5,141 bases of DNA from Phycisphaerales bacterium (GTDB lineage Bacteria; Planctomycetota; Phycisphaerae; Sedimentisphaerales; Anaerobacaceae): NCBI GenBank assembly GCA_011057845.1, contig DSDB01000524.1:1-5141 (forward strand). The letters run 5' to 3'. The position numbers and the translations under genes are program-made. Position 1 is the stretch's first letter; each line of letters begins with the position of its first letter. The notes under the pieces are model-generated. The model was given only the letters and a program-made list of their open reading frames with translations. It was not told the DNA's origin and did no database searches. Shown here piece by piece: positions 1 to 4,796 of this stretch.

Positions 1-1182
1 ACGCCCGATCTGGCTGGCCATGAGCGCCGCCTTCTCACCCTGCCGCTCCATCACCTCGTAGGCCGTCATCTGACGCTCGGCCGCGTTTAGCATCAGGAAG
101 AAGTCCACCCGGAACCGATTCCGAATGGCCTGCTCGATCCGCTGCTCACGGTCCACGCCGATGGGATAGTCGATCCGCGTGTGAACGGGACTGATAACCC
201 GCGTGGCGTCCGTGTAGTAGTTCATCGCACGCGGAGCGATGTGCACCTTGCCCCGCATCTCACGCGGCACGTTGTACGGCGGCTCAACCGCCAGGTGACT
301 GGCCCGCAGGAGGTCACGGCTGATCTGGTTTATCATCAAGACATCGCATACGGCGTCCATGGCCGGCGACCGCCCATACGCCTCACGACTGTCCTTGCTC
401 ACCCGCCAGACGCAGTACGGATTGCTGTTGTACCCGCCTTTCCGCGCGATCTTCTCGTCCCCCATCGGCACGTACACGCTCAGCCAGGGCTTGCCCGCCG
501 CGTCCAAGCGTCCGGGAATCCGCTCCGTGTTCGGAAACACCGCGTGAATGAACGCGTGCTCCGTGTACGGGTCCTTCTCGGCGTCCCGGACAATCCTCTC
601 CGGCAGGTTCTCCGACCCAAACTCCTGAACCGCCTGACGCGCCGTCAGCATCACCTGGCGATACACCGTGTCCACCCGCCCCCGCCGATCCTCAGCCACG
701 TACACCGTGTACGGGTGAAGCACCCGAAACAACATGTCCGCCCCCGGCTCGTCCTCGATCATCAACGTCGCCGTACCGATGCTCCCCGCATCGTAGAAGT
801 ACTGGCCCATGGCCGAGTAAAAACTTGTGTGCTGAAACAGGCTGAACAGGTGCCGCTCCACCCGGTCCAGCCATTCCCGAACCTGCGGATACCCGTTCAA
901 CGCGTGCTCGGCCAACTCCAAGCGAAACCAAGGGTGCGCGGGCGAGACGATGTAACCGAACATGCCGTCGGCCCACGTCTGCAACGAATCCGCACCCACG
1001 CTGTTGTACGCCCGCAGGCCGCGGCGCGTTTCCACGCCGACCGCCCCGTCCTCATTGAGCCGGCTGCGACGCCAGGCGACCAGGTCGCAAATGTCGTCCC
1101 AGTCGTGCTCAATGCGACGACGCCGCTCGCGCAACGCCTTGAAGCGCCGCTTGATCTCTCTGACGAGCGTTGTATCGTCCAT
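1..1182 (-). CDS. Portal (head-to-tail connecting) protein, podovirus type, 3' end cut by window edge
   Basis: The portal forms the ring at one capsid vertex through which the terminase pumps DNA and to which the tail attaches. The minus frame is open from the ATG at 1182 to base 1, giving 394 residues with no stop. Its sequence fits the phage head-to-tail connecting family (T7-like portals). Visible landmarks are an N-terminal basic helical segment (about 5-40), GSIGTATLMIEDE (133-145), the conserved YGRSPAMDAVCDVLMIN segment (269-285), and a C-terminal DFFLMLNAAERQMTAYEV segment (360-377) followed by ERQGEK. Family members are usually about 500-560 residues (from memory), so roughly a quarter is missing. 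The start is supported by GGGGTGA a few bases upstream on the minus strand, which overlaps the stop of the preceding small gene and suggests translational coupling. The family call is by eye and is fairly secure from the gene order terminase, small gene, portal. Confidence 0.87.
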   Translation of the reverse strand, partial: MDDTTLVREIKRRFKALRERRRRIEHDWDDICDLVAWRRSRLNEDGAVGVETRRGLRAYNSVGADSLQTWADGMFGYIVSPAHPWFRLELAEHALNGYPQVREWLDRVERHLFSLFQHTSFYSAMGQYFYDAGSIGTATLMIEDEPGADMLFRVLHPYTVYVAEDRRGRVDTVYRQVMLTARQAVQEFGSENLPERIVRDAEKDPYTEHAFIHAVFPNTERIPGRLDAAGKPWLSVYVPMGDEKIARKGGYNSNPYCVWRVSKDSREAYGRSPAMDAVCDVLMINQISRDLLRASHLAVEPPYNVPREMRGKVHIAPRAMNYYTDATRVISPVHTRIDYPIGVDREQRIEQAIRNRFRVDFFLMLNAAERQMTAYEVMERQGEKAALMASQIGR

Positions 1183-1185
1183 GAA

Positions 1186-1386
1186 TCACCCCAACAGGGT
1201 TTTGCCGCCGCCCGGATAGCCAAGCGTCGGACGCTCCGTCAACAACGTCGCCCGGTAGCCGACCAGCCGCCGTAGCCGCTGACGCTCACGCCGTGCCGCC
1301 TCGTCCAACTCCGGCAACGACCCCACCGCCATCGGGGCCGGGGCCGGAATCGGGGGCGGACTCGCTCGCCTTGCACTCGTTTTCAT
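1186..1386 (-). CDS. Small phage protein (66 aa) between large terminase and portal
   Basis: This is a 66-residue protein of unknown function. The N-terminal part is rich in proline and alanine (about residues 9-20). A charged helical segment follows (ELDEAARRERQRLRRL, 26-41), and the tail reads YRATLLTERPTLG and ends in KTLLG. I recall similar short proteins, with a charged helix, a TLLT/TILT stretch and a KTLLG end, beside terminase and portal genes in other tailed phages. I know no established role for them. The start ATG overlaps the terminase stop as ATGA, and AGGAAG lies 7 bases upstream inside the terminase gene. Its own TGA is only 3 bases before the portal ATG. The gene is therefore tightly coupled on both sides, which argues that it is real and made with the head module. 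A structural or assembly role is inference from position only. Confidence 0.75.
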   Translation of the reverse strand: MKTSARRASPPPIPAPAPMAVGSLPELDEAARRERQRLRRLVGYRATLLTERPTLGYPGGGKTLLG

Positions 1387-2960
1387 CGTAGGGCTTCCTG
1401 CAATCCGTGCCGCAAATCGTCGTACTCGTTATCGTCAACGTGCCACTGCTCGAACGCGTCTGGACCGGTGTCCTGTATCGCCCCGCTCAGCCGGTCGTGC
1501 CGATATGTCACCGCCAGGTAGCGGAACGCGTCCGCCGCGTGAGAACTCCAATCGTGCAGCGGCCGGGCGTCGTACCGCTCCAGCTTGTCGTTCCACGCCT
1601 TCCGGTACGCTTCCAAACACTCCACGCCACGCCGGCACCGGTCCGCGTCGAACCAACAATGCGGCAGTAGCATCCGCACCGCGTCGATCCCGTCCGGCAC
1701 TTGATGATGCACAACTACGTCGAACTCCAAGCCGAGATCAAGCGCGGTCTCGTAACGACTCACCCCGGTGCCCAATTCCCGGACGCGGATATCCTGCGGG
1801 GCGTAATGCCCGCCGTACACGTAGGGCTTGGCCTTGACTTGCTGGACGTACCATGCCAGGCCCTTGCCCGACCCCTCAAGGTAGTCTATCAAGCGCACAT
1901 CATGGCCGATCACCTGAGCGAACCAAATGGCCATGCTGTCGGCCATGCCAAGGTCCCAGAACGTGTACACCGGCAGACTCTCGTCATGGGCCACCCGCCG
2001 GATGCGGCCCTCATCCCGCGCCCTCGCCATCTGCTCGGCGTAGTACGCGCCCCCAACGCTTGCCCGGAAGGCCTCTTCCGGCGTACTCGGATACTCGCGG
2101 GTCATCAGGTCACCGAGACCGCCCGGCCCGTCCCGCATCTGCACGTACCACGCCCGCTGACCGGGGCTTAGCGTCACGCCCAATCGCCGCTCCAGGTCGT
2201 CGAAGTAGTCGTTGTCCTTGTCGGCGATTCGCACGTGTTCGGCTTCCGCGTCCGCCAGCGCGTAGGTGGGCTCGTGAAACCAAGGGCAGAAATGAAAGCG
2301 GAACTCCAGCGGGTTCAGCTCCCGGCCCCCGGCCTTGGCCTCGGCCGTCAGCTCTTGCGCCCGTTGACACAACTCGTAGAAATCGCCCATCCGGCCCTCG
2401 GCGGTGCTCTCGATGAAGACGACGGCGTTTTGGTGACACGCAGGTAGCGTGCCCGTGCGTATCTCCTGTGCTTTCTCCGGCCAGCGCGCGCAAATCTTGC
2501 CGTGCTCGCTAACGTGCAGTAGCTGGATCGTGTCCGACCGCATCGACAAACCAACCCGTATGTTGCTGCCGTTGCCCAAGACCAACTGGCTGGCGTCACA
2601 CTTGACCGCCGGGACGGCCCGGCGCAAGGCTTCCGGCAGATGCTCGTAGGGGAACTTGATCTTTGCCGCAAAAATGCGCTGCACATCCTCGATGCGGTGG
2701 GCGATGATGCCCGCAGTGAGATTCGGGTTGAACAAACACTGGTCCAAGATGAACAGGTCGATGACCGTCGTGTAGCCCCGTTGTCGGGCCTTCAGGATGA
2801 CGTTTCGGTGGTGCAAGTCCTCGGCAATCAACCGGCGCTGGTCGTCGTTCATCCGAAACGGAATCTGCCGACCGTCGGCATCGACGATGTAGTAGAGGTG
2901 GTCCAGCCGCCACGCCGGATCACTCCACTGAGCCAGAATCTCCGCGTTCAGCTTCGTCAT
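1383..2960 (-). CDS. terL: Phage terminase large subunit (packaging ATPase and nuclease)
   Basis: This is the motor protein that cuts concatemeric phage DNA and drives it into the prohead by ATP hydrolysis. It has 525 residues, a normal length. The N-terminal ATPase domain shows a deviant Walker A-type segment KARQRGYTT (57-65), a Walker B-like LLHVSEHGKI (147-156, acidic E152), and a coupling motif FIESTAEG (183-190). The C-terminal RNase H-like nuclease domain shows TFWDLGMADSMAIWF (333-347, with D336 and D341), LIDYLEG (357-363, D359), and the terminal acidic motif LHDWSSHAADAFRYLA (468-483, with D470 and D477). The start ATG at 2960 overlaps the stop of the small subunit frame as ATGA, with GGAG 7 bases upstream. 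The end overlaps the next start as ATGA. The acidic nuclease residues and the ATPase glutamate are present, so the protein looks functional. The exact metal-binding set is inferred from motif order. Confidence 0.97.
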   Translation of the reverse strand: MTKLNAEILAQWSDPAWRLDHLYYIVDADGRQIPFRMNDDQRRLIAEDLHHRNVILKARQRGYTTVIDLFILDQCLFNPNLTAGIIAHRIEDVQRIFAAKIKFPYEHLPEALRRAVPAVKCDASQLVLGNGSNIRVGLSMRSDTIQLLHVSEHGKICARWPEKAQEIRTGTLPACHQNAVVFIESTAEGRMGDFYELCQRAQELTAEAKAGGRELNPLEFRFHFCPWFHEPTYALADAEAEHVRIADKDNDYFDDLERRLGVTLSPGQRAWYVQMRDGPGGLGDLMTREYPSTPEEAFRASVGGAYYAEQMARARDEGRIRRVAHDESLPVYTFWDLGMADSMAIWFAQVIGHDVRLIDYLEGSGKGLAWYVQQVKAKPYVYGGHYAPQDIRVRELGTGVSRYETALDLGLEFDVVVHHQVPDGIDAVRMLLPHCWFDADRCRRGVECLEAYRKAWNDKLERYDARPLHDWSSHAADAFRYLAVTYRHDRLSGAIQDTGPDAFEQWHVDDNEYDDLRHGLQEALR

Positions 2961-3117
2961 GGCTCGGCTCCATCCGCACCTTCACGTCCCCCGTCGGCGT
3001 GTGTCGAATCCGCAGCGTCACCGTCCGGCCGATCAGCAACAGCCGGACCATCGTCTGTCTGTCCGCGTCGCTCAACAGCACGCCGAACGGCGCTTGCATG
3101 GCCTCCGCTATGTCCAT
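2920..3117 (-). CDS. Probable overlapping 65-aa gene, or +1-frame tail of the small terminase
   Basis: This 65-codon frame lies almost wholly inside the 3' part of the small terminase gene, in the +1 frame, and runs 41 bases into the large terminase gene. I count 47 of 52 codons with G or C in third position before the large terminase starts, against 23 of 52 for the small terminase frame over the same bases, so this is the frame under codon-usage pressure. The product begins MDIAEAMQAPFGVLLSDADR, has a hydrophobic stretch MVRLLLIG, then an alternating, strand-like VTLRIRHTPTGDVKVRME, and a charged tail. GGAAG lies 6 bases before its ATG. I do not recognise the family. Two readings are possible: a separate small gene translated from its own start, or the true C-terminus of the small terminase reached by a +1 frameshift or hidden by a sequencing indel near 3117-3125. 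Confidence 0.55.
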   Translation of the reverse strand: MDIAEAMQAPFGVLLSDADRQTMVRLLLIGRTVTLRIRHTPTGDVKVRMEPSHDEAERGDSGSVE

Positions 3118-3586
3118 GAATGGCTTCCAAGAATGCGGCCAGCGTATCCTCGCCGAGGTCCACCTGTTGGTCTTTCGGCCAGCGCTTCGGGGCACGGTTG
3201 CTCAGCACGTACTTGATCGCCGCCGGATCGGGCGGGATGTGCTTTTTCACCCGCCGCACCTCTACGATTTTTCCGCCCGGTCCCGGTGCCGACGTCACCT
3301 CGTCGTACTCGTAGCCGGCCGCGCGTTTCTCGAGCCCCACCTCGGCGGCTCGCGTCATCCGCGCGTCACGCACTCGCTGGCCGAGTTTCTCGCCGGACTC
3401 GTACCAACTCTTAAACTCCGGATACTCCGCGATCCACCGCCAGAATGTCGCCTCACCGATACGCAGTATCTGGCAGATGGCAGGCAGATTATCGCCGCGC
3501 CGGGCCAGGTCGTGGACGATAGGCCCGTACTCCCATTTATACTCTCGCGGTCGGCCGCCTTTGCCCCGTTTTCGCGGTTCTTTCAT
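2957..3586 (-). CDS. terS: Phage terminase small subunit
   Basis: This is the DNA-recognition subunit of the packaging motor, which selects phage DNA and hands it to the large subunit. The frame encodes 209 residues. The basic N-terminus (RKRGKGGRPREYK, 5-17) leads into a helix-turn-helix region (about 31-63, ending FWRWIAEYPEFKSWYE). A helical middle follows (64-90), then YEYDEVTSAPG, a strand pair IVEVRRVKKHIPPD, and AAIKYVLSNRAPKRWPKDQQVDLG (122-145), a typical small-terminase end. From about residue 157 the translation becomes low-complexity (rich in A, D, G and R) and codon usage favours the +1 frame, so the last 52 residues may not be meaningful. The literal frame nevertheless ends in an ATGA overlap with the large subunit. 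There is no good Shine-Dalgarno at the ATG; a 20-codon frame ending in ATGA over this start could supply coupling. The call rests on the N-terminal two thirds and on adjacency to the large subunit. Confidence 0.87.
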   Translation of the reverse strand: MKEPRKRGKGGRPREYKWEYGPIVHDLARRGDNLPAICQILRIGEATFWRWIAEYPEFKSWYESGEKLGQRVRDARMTRAAEVGLEKRAAGYEYDEVTSAPGPGGKIVEVRRVKKHIPPDPAAIKYVLSNRAPKRWPKDQQVDLGEDTLAAFLEAIHGHSGGHASAVRRAVERRGQTDDGPAVADRPDGDAADSTHADGGREGADGAEP

Positions 3587-3645
3587 ATACTCAATACTAC
3601 GTTATTTCGGCCGATTTCGCCAACTATCTGCTGAATAATATTCAT
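3583..3645 (-). CDS. Possible 20-codon leader ORF ahead of the small terminase
   Basis: A 20-codon frame starts at the ATG at 3645 and ends in a TGA that overlaps the small terminase start as ATGA. Its product is mostly hydrophobic and polar (starts MNIIQQIVGE, ends VVLSI). GGGGAA lies about 9 bases before its start, while the small terminase itself lacks a clear ribosome binding site. It could therefore bring ribosomes to the terminase start by coupling. Against this, its codons have AT-rich third positions, unlike the neighbouring genes, so the overlap may be chance in an AT-rich intergenic stretch. A regulatory role is more likely than a functional peptide. Confidence 0.28.
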   Translation of the reverse strand: MNIIQQIVGEIGRNNVVLSI

Positions 3646-3785
3646 ATCCCGACGTTCCCCACCGCCTAAAAAAATTGCAAAAATTGAAAAAAACCATTGA
3701 ACCACCCCGGCACAGTGTCGTAGAGTATTGTAGACGCGGATAACTGGTCCCCCGGAAAGGAAGGCATGAAGGAAAGAAGAAACCA
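3587..3785 (+). promoter_or_regulatory. Divergent intergenic region with phased A-tracts and a likely rightward promoter
   Basis: This 199-base spacer separates the leftward packaging operon from the rightward small-gene cassette. Three A-runs (3668-3674, 3679-3683, 3687-3693) are centred about 9-10 bases apart. That spacing matches the helical repeat and is typical of bent DNA and UP elements. They sit directly upstream of TTGAAC (3697-3702), which is followed after 18 bases by TAGAGT (3721-3726), a plausible sigma70-type pair for the rightward genes. The pentamer GTAGA occurs twice, exactly 10 bases apart (3720-3724 and 3730-3734), over the -10 area and could be an operator. On the minus strand TACAAT (3732-3727) is a good -10 candidate, but no matching -35 is evident. 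A short palindrome TCGGCCGA lies at 3607-3614 and a small hairpin TGAAT/ATTCA at 3632-3644. The bases are observed; function is inferred. Confidence 0.45.
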
Positions 3786-3789
3786 ATGA
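3766..3789 (+). CDS. Possible 7-codon leader peptide before the 95-aa gene
   Basis: A tiny frame, MKERRNQ, begins at 3766 after GGAAAGG (3754-3760, five bases of spacing). It ends in a TGA overlapping the ATG of the next gene (3786) as ATGA. The purine-rich stretch could simply be an extended ribosome binding site for the 95-residue gene, since AAGGA at 3769-3773 is rather far (12 bases) from that gene's ATG. If it is translated, it would feed ribosomes to the downstream start. There is no basis for a peptide function. Confidence 0.2.
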   Translation: MKERRNQ

Positions 3790-4073
3790 ACACGCGCGAA
3801 AAGATCGAGCAAATCGAACAGGCCCTACGCTCCGCCGCAGCGCGCAAGATAGCGACGGACGACAGCGCGAGCGTGACCTTCACGGACGCGTGCCAATTCT
3901 GGAGTATCGACCCCGCAAGGGTCAAGCCGCTCCAATTGCACGAGCGGTTCGTGACCCTCGAGGCTCTCTTCAACGAACAATTCCCCCACTTTCGGCAATC
4001 CGATATGGCCCACTTGCGGCGGACGCATCGACGTTTGCAGCGGCACTTCGCGAAAGAATTGTCATTCGAGTAG
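3786..4073 (+). CDS. Hypothetical protein (95 aa), first gene of the rightward cassette
   Basis: I do not recognise this family. The 95-residue product starts with a charged helix (MNTREKIEQIEQALRSAAARK). A middle segment follows with DACQFWSIDPARVKPLQLHERFVTLEALF (about 34-62), then a basic helical end (HLRRTHRRLQRHFAKEL, 75-91). It has no signal peptide, no membrane segment and no cysteine pair. The overall look is of a small, soluble, mostly helical protein. The basic C-terminus could bind nucleic acid, but that is inference. It is the first gene after the divergent spacer and so the first product of the putative rightward promoter, the place where phages often put small early or host-takeover proteins. 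The start is chosen because no upstream in-frame alternative exists and a purine-rich leader precedes it. Confidence 0.68.
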   Translation: MNTREKIEQIEQALRSAAARKIATDDSASVTFTDACQFWSIDPARVKPLQLHERFVTLEALFNEQFPHFRQSDMAHLRRTHRRLQRHFAKELSFE

Positions 4074-4178
4074 TCGAGGATTTCAGCTCGCAAGCGCTGC
4101 GACCAGCGGGGTTTGCGTGCCCCTCATAACGAAAGGAAAGGACAATGCACACAAAACAGAAAGGAGGATGAAAACACC
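4074..4178 (+). promoter_or_regulatory. Intergenic leader with competing short hairpins and a strong RBS
   Basis: This 105-base gap lies between the 95- and 117-residue genes. CGCTG (4095-4099) and CAGCG (4104-4108) can pair around a four-base loop, with flanking GCAA and TTGC able to extend the stem imperfectly. GGGG (4108-4111) can instead pair with CCCC (4120-4123), sharing base 4108, so the two stems would compete. No T-run follows, so a simple intrinsic terminator is not supported. AAAGGAAAGG (4132-4141) precedes an eight-codon frame MHTKQKGG (4145-4171) that ends within the next ribosome binding site, AAGGAGG (4161-4167). A role in tuning expression of the downstream gene is speculative. 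Confidence 0.25.
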
Positions 4179-4532
4179 ATGTTTCGTCGAAACCAGTACC
4201 ACAGCGTCCGACGCCAGACCGAACGGGCCATCCGCATGGCTCAGGCCCACGGGGCCGACGTGCGCAACATCTGTCACTTCAGCGCGAGCAGCTACTTCAC
4301 CGTATACACCAACGATGAAGTGATCGAGGTGAGAGTCTCGGGCCATGAACCCAACTATGCCGCGACCGACGACCGCGACTACATGTTGTATGTTGGCGGG
4401 CCCTGGTGCCCTTCCGGCGACGACACCGAGGCGTTCCGCGAATGGTGCCGGTTTCTCCAGCGCAAGACGGGCAACCCTATGCCTTCGCGCGTCAAGGCAT
4501 TCTTCACACGACGCGAGCGGCGTCGGCTCTGA
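4179..4532 (+). CDS. Hypothetical phage protein (117 aa)
   Basis: No family is recognised with confidence. The N-terminus is basic and helical (MFRRNQYHSVRRQTERAIRMAQ up to residue 22; basic residues at 3, 4, 11, 12). A predicted beta segment follows, FSASSYFTVYTNDEVIEVRV (34-53), leading to SGHEPNYA (54-61). Then come YMLYVGGPWCPSGDDTEAF and a helix EWCRFLQRK, and the protein ends very basic (TRRERRRL). Short phage and plasmid proteins with a VRVS.HEP-type strand exist, but I cannot name a function. I chose ATG 4179 because AAGGAGG (4161-4167) lies just upstream. The longer frame from 4113 adds 22 polar residues that read straight through this ribosome binding site and look non-coding. It is probably co-transcribed with its neighbours. 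Confidence 0.7.
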   Translation: MFRRNQYHSVRRQTERAIRMAQAHGADVRNICHFSASSYFTVYTNDEVIEVRVSGHEPNYAATDDRDYMLYVGGPWCPSGDDTEAFREWCRFLQRKTGNPMPSRVKAFFTRRERRRL

Positions 4533-4559
4533 AATATCAAATCTCACAAAGGAGCAATC

Positions 4560-4778
4560 ATGGCAACCGATCTACGACAAATCATCCGCGACGGTCTGGC
4601 CGCCCGTGAGTGGACCGTTCCGCGATTGGCCCGTGAATGCATCCGGGCCGGTCACGACGTGTGCCACGATACGATCTATCGGTACCTCGCGGGCCGCACC
4701 CAGATCGGGGCCGATACGCTCGAGGTGATCTTGGGCGTACTCGGCATCACGATGAGCGATCATCGCGAGCAAAGCTGA
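4560..4778 (+). CDS. Small XRE/Cro-like helix-turn-helix regulator (72 aa)
   Basis: This is a 72-residue protein consisting almost wholly of a Cro/C1-type DNA-binding domain. After an N-terminal helix (DLRQIIRDGLAAREW, 4-18) comes TVPRLAREC, the first helix of the HTH. It is followed by CHDTIYRYLAGRTQIG (35-50), the recognition helix and turn, and DTLEVILGVLGI (52-63), the typical closing helix in which regulators of this type end their domain. The segment between the two HTH helices (IRAGHDV) is slightly longer than in classic Cro proteins. No dimerisation or protease domain follows, so it resembles Cro or a stand-alone antitoxin-like regulator more than a cleavable repressor. AAAGGAG (4548-4554) lies five bases before the ATG. 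A natural target would be the divergent spacer around 3697-3735, but that is inference. No toxin-like partner is evident beside it. Confidence 0.83.
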   Translation: MATDLRQIIRDGLAAREWTVPRLARECIRAGHDVCHDTIYRYLAGRTQIGADTLEVILGVLGITMSDHREQS

Positions 4779-4796
4779 TATGGAAAGGAGGCCGCA

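Noticed and set aside
181..1275. 364-codon open frame on the plus strand
   Set aside because: It is antisense to the portal gene. Its product is dominated by R, H, P and V with no recognisable domain, as expected from the complement of a GC-rich gene, while the minus frame gives clear portal motifs.
3118..3195. Upstream extension of the hidden 65-codon frame to an ATG at 3195 (91 residues)
   Set aside because: Over these bases the small terminase frame carries the conserved sequence and GC-rich third positions. The extension (rich in R, W and S) is its shadow.
2999..3634. 211-codon plus-strand frame opposite the small terminase
   Set aside because: Antisense shadow of the small terminase, with no ribosome binding site and no recognisable domain. 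It also runs through the intergenic spacer.
3587..3785. Replication origin or attachment site in the AT-rich spacer
   Set aside because: No iterons, no initiator-box series and no integrase or duplicated core sequence are visible. Phased A-tracts fit a promoter better.
3602..4093. 163-codon minus-strand frame across the divergent spacer and the 95-residue gene
   Set aside because: It spans both the AT-rich spacer and a well-supported plus-strand gene, its composition is erratic, and no ribosome binding site supports it.
4095..4123. Intrinsic terminator after the 95-residue gene
   Set aside because: Stems are short and no T-run follows, so termination is not supported.
4113..4178. Upstream start at 4113 for the 117-residue gene (139 residues)
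   Set aside because: The extra 22 residues are translated through the ribosome binding site region and are polar and unstructured. ATG 4179 follows AAGGAGG.
4083..4547. 154-codon minus-strand frame opposite the 117-residue gene
   Set aside because: Shadow frame. The plus-strand gene has a strong ribosome binding site and operon context.
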